A stretch of DNA of 64,000 nt, taken from NCBI RefSeq assembly GCF_003226555.1, contig NZ_QKQS01000006.1, positions 101,176 to 165,175 of the forward strand, written 5' to 3'. A model generated the notes under the pieces. The model was not told the DNA's origin. It searched no databases and saw nothing but the letters and a program-made list of their open reading frames with translations. Source of the DNA: Rhodopseudomonas palustris (GTDB lineage Bacteria > Pseudomonadota > Alphaproteobacteria > Rhizobiales > Xanthobacteraceae). Shown here in pieces: positions 1-7,886 of this stretch. The position numbers and the translations under genes were made by a program. The number at the start of each line of letters is the position of its first letter. The first letter of the stretch is position 1.

Positions 1-1927
1 TGTACAGCACCTCGGCGCGGACATAGTGCGCCGGCACCGCGGGAAGCTGGTTGTTGCCCCAGGTCGCGTCGCCGTCGAAGCGGAAGTCGCTGTAGGTGTA
101 GGCGACGTTGAACCAGAATCGGTCCTCCTGCGCGAAGGTCGATTTCAGGAACGCGACGCCGAACCCGGCCTCGACGCCCTGATGCACCGTGCGGTCCGCA
201 TTGCGGATCGTGCAGGCGCCGGGCGTCGTCGGGCTGGTGAGACACTGCAGCTCGTTGCGGATCTCGGCGCGATACAGCGACACGTCCCAGGTCAGATCCG
301 GCCGCCGGCCGCGGGTGCCGATCTCGTAGGTCGTCGCGGTCTGAGCGTTGATGTCGGTGCTCGCCGGTGACGCGAAGGTGGTGACGTCGTAGGTCGGCAC
401 CTCGGCGCTACGCGAGATGTTGCCGTACACCTGCCAGGCCGGATCGACATCCCACAGCACACCGATCTTGGGGCTGAACGGATTGTAGACACGGCGTCCC
501 GACTGATCGCCGTTCGCCAGGAACCGGTCCTGCTGGTCGCGCACCGCGTGCAGGAACTGCGCCCCGGCGACCAGCGCGACGTTGGGCAACAGGTAGAACG
601 AGTTGTCGGCGTAAGCCGAGACGTTCTGCGACTTCCACAAGTAAGACGCCGCCAGCGGTCCCTTCACCGCCGCGCCGACGTTCCAATACTGGTTGATGTC
701 GATGGTGCCGTTCTGGATGTTGAGGCCGGTGATCAGACGGTTGCGGAAGCCGCCGATGAAGCGGTCGTCGGTGGCTCGGGTGAAGCCGCCGTAGTCGTGG
801 ACGTGAAAATCCAGCCACTGATAGATCGGATGCATCACGTGGCGTTCGAGCACGAAGGCGCCGAAATCCACGCTGGTCTCGCCAAACCGCAACGTCGTCT
901 TGTTGGCGACGCGCACCGAGTCGATGTTGCGCTGCTGGTCCTGCTGCACCCACACCGGATTCGCCGCACGCGGCGAGTTGAGCGCCTGATCCTTGGTGAC
1001 CTCACCCGGAATCTGCGCCCGCCACCGGCTGACGTTCAGATAGAACCGGGTCTCCGCGTCCGGCGAGAACTGATAGCCGACATTGGCATTCAGCCGTTCG
1101 GCGTCGGTCTTGCTATGCTCGCGATAGCCGTCCTCGCGCTGCGCCGACATCGTCATGTACCAGTCCGCGGCACCGGCGACACCGCCGGTCGCGACCTGCG
1201 ATTTCAGATAGCCGAAACTGCCGCCGTCAATCCGCGCTTCGAATTCCGGCGCATTGCGCCCGGTCGGCATCACGAAATTGATCGCACCGCCGAGCGAGTT
1301 GGCGCCGTAGCGCAAGCCGTTGGCGCCCTTGTAGACCTCGATATAGCGATAGGCTGTGGGATCGATCTCATAGAGGTCGAACAGCCCGTCCGCGGTGTTG
1401 ATCGGGATGCCGTCCATCAATGGATTGATGCCACGGTTGCCGTAGGCACGCGACAGGCCCGAGCCGCGGATCGAAATCCGCCCATCCGGCCCCCAGCGCT
1501 GCTGGATCAGCACGCCCGGCACCCAGCCGAGCGCGTCCTTGACGGTGCTGGCCGGCGAATTCTTGAACTCGGTGTCCGGCACCAGTGCGACGCCGCCGGG
1601 GATGCGCTGAATCTCCTGCCGCGCCTGCGCGGTGGTCGGCACCGTCAGGCTGGCGGGCGCGCCCGAGCCCGGCTCGCTCGCCGCGCCCGCGACCGGCTGC
1701 ACAGGCGCGGCGCCGCGGCGACCCGCGCGCACCGTGCGGCCGCTACTCGCGGCGGTGCGTGGCTTCGGCCGCGCAGCGGGACGTGGCGCCGGATCGGGCG
1801 CCTGCACGGTCACGGGCGGCAGTGGATCGCGGCTCTGCGCCGACGCCGCCACGCCGAGCCACGGCGCGGACGCCACAACGGCAGCGGACGCCAGCAGGAC
1901 GCGGCGGAACGACGGCATGGACGACAT
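1..1927 (-). CDS. TonB-dependent outer-membrane receptor, C-terminus cut by window edge
   Basis: About 642 codons are visible, running off the left edge. A Sec signal peptide (hydrophobic core LLASAAVVASA, cleavage near ASA-Q) is followed by a Pro/Arg/Ala-rich stretch, then a plug domain with the motifs IRGSGLSR and MDGIPINTADG, then beta-barrel sequence. Start ATG 1927 is chosen because GGGAG lies 6 nt upstream. The protein is a clear paralogue of the receptor just upstream (shared motifs ISRSAEVP, YEIGTRGRRPDLTWD, YRAEI), so the pair arose by tandem duplication. The genes are 32 bp apart and probably co-transcribed with the DUF2946 gene. The family imports ferric or other metal chelates using TonB energy. 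The ligand cannot be read from sequence; the DUF2946 neighbour makes copper or iron plausible. Confidence 0.9.
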   Translation of the reverse strand, partial: MSSMPSFRRVLLASAAVVASAPWLGVAASAQSRDPLPPVTVQAPDPAPRPAARPKPRTAASSGRTVRAGRRGAAPVQPVAGAASEPGSGAPASLTVPTTAQARQEIQRIPGGVALVPDTEFKNSPASTVKDALGWVPGVLIQQRWGPDGRISIRGSGLSRAYGNRGINPLMDGIPINTADGLFDLYEIDPTAYRYIEVYKGANGLRYGANSLGGAINFVMPTGRNAPEFEARIDGGSFGYLKSQVATGGVAGAADWYMTMSAQREDGYREHSKTDAERLNANVGYQFSPDAETRFYLNVSRWRAQIPGEVTKDQALNSPRAANPVWVQQDQQRNIDSVRVANKTTLRFGETSVDFGAFVLERHVMHPIYQWLDFHVHDYGGFTRATDDRFIGGFRNRLITGLNIQNGTIDINQYWNVGAAVKGPLAASYLWKSQNVSAYADNSFYLLPNVALVAGAQFLHAVRDQQDRFLANGDQSGRRVYNPFSPKIGVLWDVDPAWQVYGNISRSAEVPTYDVTTFASPASTDINAQTATTYEIGTRGRRPDLTWDVSLYRAEIRNELQCLTSPTTPGACTIRNADRTVHQGVEAGFGVAFLKSTFAQEDRFWFNVAYTYSDFRFDGDATWGNNQLPAVPAHYVRAEVLY

Positions 1928-1959
1928 TTGAAACTCCCGAAAACCAATCATCGCGCGCA

Positions 1960-4182
1960 TCACCAGCGCGCCTTGAAGCCGGCATAGACGGCGCGGCCGG
2001 TGCCGGGTTCGAACAGCGGCGAATTGCCGTTCGCCTTGTCGATGATGCTGGCCGACGCGATGTAGGTCTTGTTCAGCAGGTTGCGGCCCTCGATGTAGAT
2101 CGAATACGGCCCGCCATTGTCGATGCCGGCCTTGAGGCCGAGCAGCGCGTAGGGTTCGGTCTGCAGCGTATTGGCGCTGTCGACGTAGTAGGCCTGCGGC
2201 ACCCACTCGACGTTCGGTCCCGCATAGAAGCCGTTCGGGTTCTTGTAGAGCAGCTCGGCGCGCAGATAGTGCCGCGGCGCGCCGGGCAGCAGATTGTTGC
2301 CGAACCTCGCGTCGCCGTCGAAGCGGAAGTCGTTCAGCGTGTAGGCCATGTTCAGCCACAGCCGGTCCGGCGCGCCGGCGCGCTCGAACAGATGCTTCAA
2401 CAATGTCACGCCGAGACCGGCTTCGACGCCTTGATGCATGGTGCGGTCGGCGTTGGTGACGTTGCAGTTGCCGAACGCGCTGTACAGGCACAACAGCTCG
2501 TCCTTGATCTCGGCGCGATACAGGCTGAGATCCCAGGTCAAATCTGGCCGCCGACCGCGGGTGCCGATCTCGTAGGTCGTGGCGCGTTGCGGCCGGATAC
2601 TCGTGAACGGGATGAACGGAATCCCCGGTCCCGACGCGCTTTCGCCGAAGCTCGGCACCTCGGCGCTGCGCGAGATATTGGCGAACGCCTGCCAGGTCGG
2701 ATCGATCTGCCACAGCAACCCGCCCTTCGGACTCCACAGATTGAACGTGGTCGAGCCGGACTGATCGCCGTCCGACAGGAAGCGATCCTGGCGGTCGCGG
2801 GTGGCATGCAGGAACTGCGTGCCGGCAATTAGGGCGACGTTGGGCAGGAAGTAGAACGAGTCCTCAACGAAGACGCTGGTGTTGGTCGACTTGTCGAGCG
2901 ACGACGATGCCAGCGCGCCCTTCTGCCCGACGACGTTGACGTATTGTTTGTTGTCGATCCGGCCGTTGAGCAGATTGACGCCGGCGACCAGTCGGTTGCG
3001 ATAACCGCCGATGATGCGATCGTCGGTGACCTTGGCGAATCCGCCGTAGTCCTGATAGCGATAATCGAGCCACTGGAAGATCGGATGCATCAGATGCCGA
3101 TCGACGCCGAACGCACCGAAGTCGACCACCGTGTTGTCGAACCGGATCGTGGTCTTGTTGGCGAGCCGCATGGTGTCGATGTTGCGCTGCTGATCGAGCG
3201 CGAGATTGCCGGCCGCAGCGGTCTGCGGCGAATTGAGCGCCCCGTCCTTGGTCACGCTGCCGGGAATCCGCTGCCGGACGTGGTTGGCATTCAGATAGAA
3301 CCGGGTTTCGATATCCGGCATGATCTGGTAGCCGACATTGGCGCTGAGCCGGTGCGCCTCCCCGTCGCTGTGATCGCGGAAGCCTTCGGCAGCCTGGGTC
3401 GACGCAGTGACGTAGCCGTCCCAAGCGCCGTTGACGCCGCCGGCATTGGCCTGGAGCCGGCGATAGCCGAACGCGCCGGCATCGACGCTGACGCCGTTGG
3501 GGAACGGATCGCGGCCGGTCCTGGTGACGAAGTTGATCGCGCCGCCGAGCGAATTGGCGCCGTATTGCAGCGCGTTGCCGCCCTTGTACACCGCGACGTA
3601 GTTGTAGGCGGTCGGGTCGATCTCCTGGAAATCGCCGTAGCCGTCGGCAGTATTGATCGGGATGCCGTCCATATAGAGCTGCACGCCGCGCAGGTGGAAG
3701 TTGCGCGACAAGCCCGAGCCGCGGATCGACAACCTTGTGTCGTCGCCCCATTTCGGCTGCGCGAACACGCCGGGCACGTAGTCGAGAATGTCCTTGATGG
3801 TGTTCGCCACCGTCGAGTTGCGATAGGCGTTGGCCGGCACCAACGCGACGCCGCCCGGCGTCTGTTGGATGTCGGCGAGCGCTTGTTGCACCGTCAGCAC
3901 AGTCAACGCCGGCCCGCGACCGACCTCGTTGGCCGACGCGGCTGGCGCCTGCGCGGCGGGCTCTACGCTCCGCACAGCGCGGGTGGATCGCGACGTCGCG
4001 CGCGGCTTTGGACGCGCCGGTGCGGGCCGCGTGGCCTGATCGGGCGCCTGCACGGTGACCGACGGCAGGGTGTTATCGGGGCGACTTTGCGCCGCGGCGG
4101 GGAGGACGACGAGGCAGGTGGAGACGAGCGCGGTGGCGTGCGCGAGCACACGGCTGCGTGACCGCGGACATGCGGATGACAT
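1960..4182 (-). CDS. TonB-dependent outer-membrane receptor
   Basis: A complete receptor of 740 residues. The N-terminal signal peptide (VLAHATALVSTCLVVLPAAAQ) leads into a low-complexity linker rich in Pro, Arg and Ala, a plug domain around residues 95-230 (IRGSGLSRNF, LYMDGIPINTADG) and a 22-strand-type barrel. The protein ends in Trp, as outer-membrane barrels recognised by the BAM machinery usually end in Phe or Trp. It is closely paralogous to the next gene downstream and lies 57 bp downstream of the DUF2946 gene, so a three-gene operon is likely. It moves a metal chelate or similar ligand into the periplasm; the substrate is unknown. No ABC importer adjoins this pair, unlike the second receptor locus near 9-19 kb. 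Confidence 0.93.
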   Translation of the reverse strand: MSSACPRSRSRVLAHATALVSTCLVVLPAAAQSRPDNTLPSVTVQAPDQATRPAPARPKPRATSRSTRAVRSVEPAAQAPAASANEVGRGPALTVLTVQQALADIQQTPGGVALVPANAYRNSTVANTIKDILDYVPGVFAQPKWGDDTRLSIRGSGLSRNFHLRGVQLYMDGIPINTADGYGDFQEIDPTAYNYVAVYKGGNALQYGANSLGGAINFVTRTGRDPFPNGVSVDAGAFGYRRLQANAGGVNGAWDGYVTASTQAAEGFRDHSDGEAHRLSANVGYQIMPDIETRFYLNANHVRQRIPGSVTKDGALNSPQTAAAGNLALDQQRNIDTMRLANKTTIRFDNTVVDFGAFGVDRHLMHPIFQWLDYRYQDYGGFAKVTDDRIIGGYRNRLVAGVNLLNGRIDNKQYVNVVGQKGALASSSLDKSTNTSVFVEDSFYFLPNVALIAGTQFLHATRDRQDRFLSDGDQSGSTTFNLWSPKGGLLWQIDPTWQAFANISRSAEVPSFGESASGPGIPFIPFTSIRPQRATTYEIGTRGRRPDLTWDLSLYRAEIKDELLCLYSAFGNCNVTNADRTMHQGVEAGLGVTLLKHLFERAGAPDRLWLNMAYTLNDFRFDGDARFGNNLLPGAPRHYLRAELLYKNPNGFYAGPNVEWVPQAYYVDSANTLQTEPYALLGLKAGIDNGGPYSIYIEGRNLLNKTYIASASIIDKANGNSPLFEPGTGRAVYAGFKARW

Positions 4183-4239
4183 CAGATAACTCCGGCAACT
4201 GATCGGACGATGAGGCGGGCGCGTGCGAACGCGCGATCG

Positions 4240-4623
4240 TCAGGTCAGGGCCGGCGGACCGCGTGGCTGGTAATCGAGCGACGGCTGCAGCGCGACGAAC
4301 GGCGCCGCACGCGGGACTTCGTAGCGAATGCTGAATGCGACCCGGATCGCCAGCGCCGGAGGCAGCGGCGGCGGGGTTGCGCTGACATGCTGGCCGAGAC
4401 ACAGCGGGCAGCGGATCGGAACGGCCTTGGCCGGCTGGCCGGCATCACCCGAGGCGCTATCGGCGTCGGCAGCAGCGAAGCAGAATTCGTGGCCGGTGAG
4501 GAGTTGCGTCGGCGACTGGCTGGCAAGCAGCGCGCTGGCGAGGACGACATTGAACACGAGCGCGTAGGCGGCGATCCATGCCGCCACCAACGCCCTCGCC
4601 CGCCGTCGTGAAAACCCGCTCAT
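4240..4623 (-). CDS. DUF2946-family small exported protein
   Basis: 127 residues. An Arg-rich N-terminus (SRRRARAL) precedes one hydrophobic segment (LVAAWIAAYALVFNVVLASALLAS) that could be a signal or anchor. The rest has HEFCF and CPLCLGQH, the Cys/His pattern expected of DUF2946 proteins, which are often coded beside TonB receptors and copper-related genes. A metal-handling or metal-sensing role is inferred from those residues and the context, not shown. It is first in an apparent operon with two receptors. The Met start at 4623 gives an intact signal region. A Pro-rich C-terminal tail follows the CPLC motif. Confidence 0.75.
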   Translation of the reverse strand: MSGFSRRRARALVAAWIAAYALVFNVVLASALLASQSPTQLLTGHEFCFAAADADSASGDAGQPAKAVPIRCPLCLGQHVSATPPPLPPALAIRVAFSIRYEVPRAAPFVALQPSLDYQPRGPPALT

Positions 4624-4660
4624 TCAGCGCCCCTTGGTGTTTTGCTACCACAGGCACAAA

Positions 4661-4679
4661 GCGAGTCAAATTCATTCGC
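4661..4679. promoter_or_regulatory. Candidate operator dyad upstream of the DUF2946-receptor operon
   Basis: GCGAGTCAAATTCATTCGC is an imperfect 19-bp inverted repeat (outer GCGA/TCGC arms with one mismatch further in) centred about 47 bp upstream of the DUF2946 start. Its position and AT-rich centre suit a repressor site, for example for an iron or metal regulator, but it does not match a consensus I can name. Confidence 0.3.
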
Positions 4680-4715
4680 AATCAGTTACATCCCGGAGGC
4701 GAGCCGGGCATTGCC

Positions 4716-5354
4716 TCAATAGCGCAGCACCCGCGGCCCGAGCAGCGCACCGATGGCGGCGACGATCGCGGTCGCAAGCGTGTACCAGGTGGCGACGAAC
4801 AGCGGCGAATCGTCGACGCAATGCACCGCGTACAGCGTGCCGGCGAGACCGGCCGACAGCATCCCGGCAACCGCGCCGGCCAATGCAGGATGCGATGGTG
4901 CACCGCGCCGCAGACCGAGCAGCGCCGCGCCGAGGATCGGCAGCGACAGCACCGGAATCGCGCCGAGGCAGAGCATCGAATTATGCCCGACCAGCCGCGT
5001 CATCGCCGAGGTGCGATGCGGCAACATCGCTTCTGCACCGATCGCAAGGCCGAGAATCGCCAGCGGCGTCAACAGCAACAGGCGCCAGCCTTTCGCAGTC
5101 GCCTCGGGGCGCGACAGATGCAGCGCCACGATGATCGCCGACAGCGACAGCGTCAGCGTCACAACGAACTTCAAATCGAAGAACGGATTGTGCATCGCCG
5201 CGGACAGATCGGGGCGAAGCCCGAGCGTCGACAGCAGCAGCGCGGCTGATACTGGCAGCGCGACCAGCAGCGAGGCGGCCAGCACCTGCCCCACCGGCCG
5301 GTCGCGGTCGGCGCCGTCGGCGGCGAGCGCTTGGATCAGGCGATCGGTTTCCAT
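4716..5354 (-). CDS. NrsF/OsrA-type anti-sigma factor (DUF1109), six-helix membrane protein
   Basis: 212 residues from ATG 5354, 2 nt after the ECF sigma stop codon; a longer upstream reading frame is discarded because it runs through the sigma gene. The first 20 residues are cytosolic and about six hydrophobic segments follow (e.g. VLAASLLVALPVSAALLLSTLGL, LLLTPLAILGLAIGA). Cys129 (SMLCLG) and Cys179 (AVHCVDD) are the pair of conserved cysteines known in Bradyrhizobium OsrA and Caulobacter NrsF, where they are required for release of the cognate sigma factor on oxidative or metal stress. The likely role is therefore to hold the adjacent ECF sigma at the inner membrane until the cysteines react. 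The gene is translationally close-coupled to its sigma factor. Confidence 0.9.
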   Translation of the reverse strand: METDRLIQALAADGADRDRPVGQVLAASLLVALPVSAALLLSTLGLRPDLSAAMHNPFFDLKFVVTLTLSLSAIIVALHLSRPEATAKGWRLLLLTPLAILGLAIGAEAMLPHRTSAMTRLVGHNSMLCLGAIPVLSLPILGAALLGLRRGAPSHPALAGAVAGMLSAGLAGTLYAVHCVDDSPLFVATWYTLATAIVAAIGALLGPRVLRY

Positions 5355-5356
5355 GG

Positions 5357-5902
5357 TCACACCGTTCTCAGTTTGGCGGCGAGCGCCGACAGGCCGCGAT
5401 GCAGCGCCACCCGCACCGCGCCCTCGGTCATCGACAGCTTCGCCGCGGTGTCCTTGATCGAGGCGCTGTCGACCGCGATCGATTGCAGTACCTCGCGCTG
5501 CCGCGGCGGCAGCGCTTCGAGATGCTTCGTCACTTCGCTCGCCGGCAGTGTTTCGCGCGGCTGCTCGCTCGCCAGCGTCTCGGCAAAGTCGTCGATATCG
5601 ACGAACACCCGGCGGCCGCGGCGACGCAGCGTGTCGATCAGCTTGTTGCGAGCGATCGCGAATAGCCACGGCGCGAACGGCGCGCCGGAATCCCAAGTGT
5701 GCCGCTTCAGATGCACGGCGAGCAGAATTTCCTGCACGATATCCTCGGCCTGATCGACGGGTTGTCCGGCTCGCGCGAGCCCGCGACGCGCCCCTGCGCG
5801 CAGCACCGGCGTGACGGCCTCCAGCAGGCGCCGATAGGCGATGCTGTCGCCGGCATTGGCCGACAGCATCAGTTCCGTCCATTCGTCGTCACGTCCGTGC
5901 AC
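5357..5902 (-). CDS. ECF RNA polymerase sigma factor (EcfF/SigF-like)
   Basis: 181 residues with the two domains of group-4 sigma factors: sigma-2 at about residues 20-95 (QAEDIVQEILLAVH, FAPWLFAIARNKLIDTLRR) and sigma-4 at about 120-175 (LPPRQREVLQSIAV, helix-turn-helix with EGAVRVALHRGLSAL). The start is GTG 5902, with GGGAG 5 nt upstream. The anti-sigma gene follows after 2 nt, the usual arrangement for sigma/NrsF pairs. By homology the pair should control a small reactive-oxygen or metal-stress regulon. A promoter resembling the SigF/EcfF type lies immediately upstream, suggesting autoregulation. Confidence 0.93.
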   Translation of the reverse strand: MHGRDDEWTELMLSANAGDSIAYRRLLEAVTPVLRAGARRGLARAGQPVDQAEDIVQEILLAVHLKRHTWDSGAPFAPWLFAIARNKLIDTLRRRGRRVFVDIDDFAETLASEQPRETLPASEVTKHLEALPPRQREVLQSIAVDSASIKDTAAKLSMTEGAVRVALHRGLSALAAKLRTV

Positions 5903-5921
5903 GCACGCTCCCGCAAGACAG

Positions 5922-5946
5922 TTCGGCTCCGACGGCCGTTCGTTAC
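5922..5946 (-). promoter_or_regulatory. Candidate self-recognised ECF promoter (GTAACG-N15-CGAA)
   Basis: On the minus strand GTAACG (5946-5941) is followed after 15 nt by CGAA (5925-5922), about 20 nt before the sigma gene start. Caulobacter SigF promoters are of the form GTAACC-N16-CGAA, so this is one base short in the spacer and one base off in the -35. The distance to the start codon fits. Confidence 0.45.
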
Positions 5947-6154
5947 GCTTTCCGGACGATCACGCTACCGTGACCGGGCGGGAGGCGATGCCACGGCCGG
6001 GCGAACTCATAGCATTGTTCGGCCAGCGCCAACCATCTTCCCCATCGCTGCCAAGATGTTGCCGCGGATCGGCAATGATTCCTCATGGTTTGGCCCCGCT
6101 GACGCCACCGCACTGCGCTTTGTGACGGCCGGGCTGGCAAATGGGGAGAATGTC

Positions 6155-6823
6155 ATGGACATCAAAGCCAGCGGGCGCTCGGCTCTGGTCATAGCAGCAG
6201 GATTGACGGTGGGGTTGTGGTGCGTCGCGCCAGCAACTCCCAGCTTGGCGGCACCGCAGACGGCCGCCAGCGACAGCGGCAGCGCCGCCAAACCCTCGCC
6301 GAAAAAGAAGATCGTCAGGCACCACGCCAAGCCGGCCAAGGCCAAGCACTCCGCGGCCAAGCCGGTGGTCAAATCGCCGGTCGACGAAGACCGTGCCGCC
6401 AACACGCCGCAGACCGAACCCAAGCCGCTTGCCGACGCCAGCGGCGCGCTGCCGGCCTCGATCGCCAACGCCCACGCCGAAGCCACTCCCGCCGAAGTCG
6501 GCAGCAGCCAGACCGGCGCAGCCGCCGAACCGGCCAAGCAGGCCGAGGCCCCTTCCGCCACGCCGAGCGCGCCCGAGGTGATCGCCGCCGATCAGGTCAA
6601 CGATCTCGACCGCGCCGCAACCGACGCCGCGCAAATGCAGGCCCAGGTTCAGCCCCAGCAACCGGCGGCCAACGAAGCCGCCACGGTCGCGCAAGCTCAG
6701 CCGCAAGCACAGGCCACCGAACACGACGACGCCTGGGACAAGGCATCGTTGATCGGCAAGATCTTTATCGCCGCCGGCGGCCTTCTCACCCTCGCCTCCG
6801 CGGCGCGGATGTTCATGGCCTGA
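6155..6823 (+). CDS. Ala/Pro/Gln-rich protein with signal peptide and C-terminal membrane segment
   Basis: 222 residues. ATG 6155 is preceded by GGGGAGA at 6143-6149. A signal peptide (ALVIAAGLTVGLWCVAPATPSLA) is followed by a basic KPSPKKKIVRHHAK patch, then about 130 residues of low-complexity Ala, Pro, Gln and Glu, and a final hydrophobic stretch (IGKIFIAAGGLLTLASAARMFM) close to the C-terminus. The shape suggests a periplasmic or envelope-spanning linker anchored at its C-terminal end. I recognise no domain and give no function. The enoyl-CoA hydratase gene starts 86 bp downstream on the same strand. Confidence 0.75.
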   Translation: MDIKASGRSALVIAAGLTVGLWCVAPATPSLAAPQTAASDSGSAAKPSPKKKIVRHHAKPAKAKHSAAKPVVKSPVDEDRAANTPQTEPKPLADASGALPASIANAHAEATPAEVGSSQTGAAAEPAKQAEAPSATPSAPEVIAADQVNDLDRAATDAAQMQAQVQPQQPAANEAATVAQAQPQAQATEHDDAWDKASLIGKIFIAAGGLLTLASAARMFMA

Positions 6824-6909
6824 CGACGCACTTGCCCACCCCTTGAAGCCGCTGGCGGCAGCGGGCAGATTGCCCGCGGCCACGGTCGGCCTTCCCGGGG
6901 ACATGCATC

Positions 6910-7689
6910 ATGAGCACATTCGAATTCATCATCGTCGAACGTCAGAACGCGGTCGGCATCATCAAGCTCAACCGCCCGAAGATGCTGAATGCGCTGTCGT
7001 TCGGCGTGTTTCGTGAGATCGGTGCTGCGGTCGAGGATCTCGAAGCCGACGATACGATCGGATGCATCCTGATCACCGGCAGCGAGAAGGCGTTCGCCGC
7101 CGGCGCCGACATCAAGGAGATGCAGCCGAAGGGCTTCATCGACATGTTCAACGAGGACTTCACCTCGATCGGCGGCGATCGTCTGGCGCGCTGCCGCAAG
7201 CCGACCGTCGCCGCGGTCGCCGGCTACGCACTCGGCGGCGGCTGCGAACTGGCGATGATGTGCGACATCATCATCGCCGCCGACACCGCCAAGTTCGGTC
7301 AGCCGGAAATCACCCTGGGCACCATTCCGGGCATTGGCGGCACCCAGCGCCTGACCCGCGCGGTCGGCAAGTACAAGGCGATGGATCTGTGCCTCACCGG
7401 ACGGATGATGGATGCGCAAGAAGCCGAGCGCTCCGGGCTCGTCAGCCGCATCGTGCCAGCCGACAAGCTGATGGAAGAAGCCGTCGCCGCAGCCGAGAAG
7501 ATCGCCACGATGTCGCGCCCCACCGCCGCGATGGCCAAGAGCGCGGTGAACCGTGCGCTGGAAACCACGCTGGCCGAAGGCCTGGCGGTCGAGCGCGACC
7601 TGTTCCGCTCGACCTTCGCGCTGGACGATCGCGCCGAGGGCATGGCGGCGTTTATCGAGAAGCGCAAGCCGAACAATCAGAACCGCTGA
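6910..7689 (+). CDS. Enoyl-CoA hydratase (crotonase family)
   Basis: 259 residues, the usual length of a short-chain enoyl-CoA hydratase. It has the CoA-binding and oxyanion-hole loop [11 protein letters not shown] (residues 61-71) and the two catalytic glutamates 20 residues apart, Glu113 in GGGCELAM and Glu133 in GQPEITLG, as in the mitochondrial enzyme. The reaction is syn-hydration of trans-2-enoyl-CoA to 3-hydroxyacyl-CoA in beta-oxidation of fatty or aromatic side-chain acids. It stands alone, without dehydrogenase or thiolase neighbours, so the pathway is not fixed. A GC-rich hairpin lies about 40 bp downstream. Confidence 0.93.
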   Translation: MSTFEFIIVERQNAVGIIKLNRPKMLNALSFGVFREIGAAVEDLEADDTIGCILITGSEKAFAAGADIKEMQPKGFIDMFNEDFTSIGGDRLARCRKPTVAAVAGYALGGGCELAMMCDIIIAADTAKFGQPEITLGTIPGIGGTQRLTRAVGKYKAMDLCLTGRMMDAQEAERSGLVSRIVPADKLMEEAVAAAEKIATMSRPTAAMAKSAVNRALETTLAEGLAVERDLFRSTFALDDRAEGMAAFIEKRKPNNQNR

Positions 7690-7726
7690 CAACACGCTGA
7701 CGGATTGCCGCAGTCACGACCTCAAA

Positions 7727-7746
7727 GGCGCGTGAGACCACGCGCC
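7727..7746 (+). terminator. GC-rich hairpin after the enoyl-CoA hydratase gene
   Basis: GGCGCGTG-AGAC-CACGCGCC is a perfect 8-bp stem with a 4-nt loop, 37 bp after the stop codon. No T-run follows, so termination is possible but not secure. Confidence 0.35.
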
Positions 7747-7886
7747 CGATCGTCGCAGCGTTGCCGCATCACAACACCTCGGCGGCCAACCGTCGCCTTT
7801 CCCGCCCACTGATTGCCTCGCGCTGCAGTGCGTTCTACAAACGCGCAGGCATCACGGGGCGGATGTCCAGGAGGGCGCGGGACCGC

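Noticed and set aside
548..1987. Long plus-strand open frame opposite the first receptor
   Set aside because: Antisense to a clear TonB receptor, Arg/Ala/Gly-rich and without domains; typical of high-GC shadow frames.
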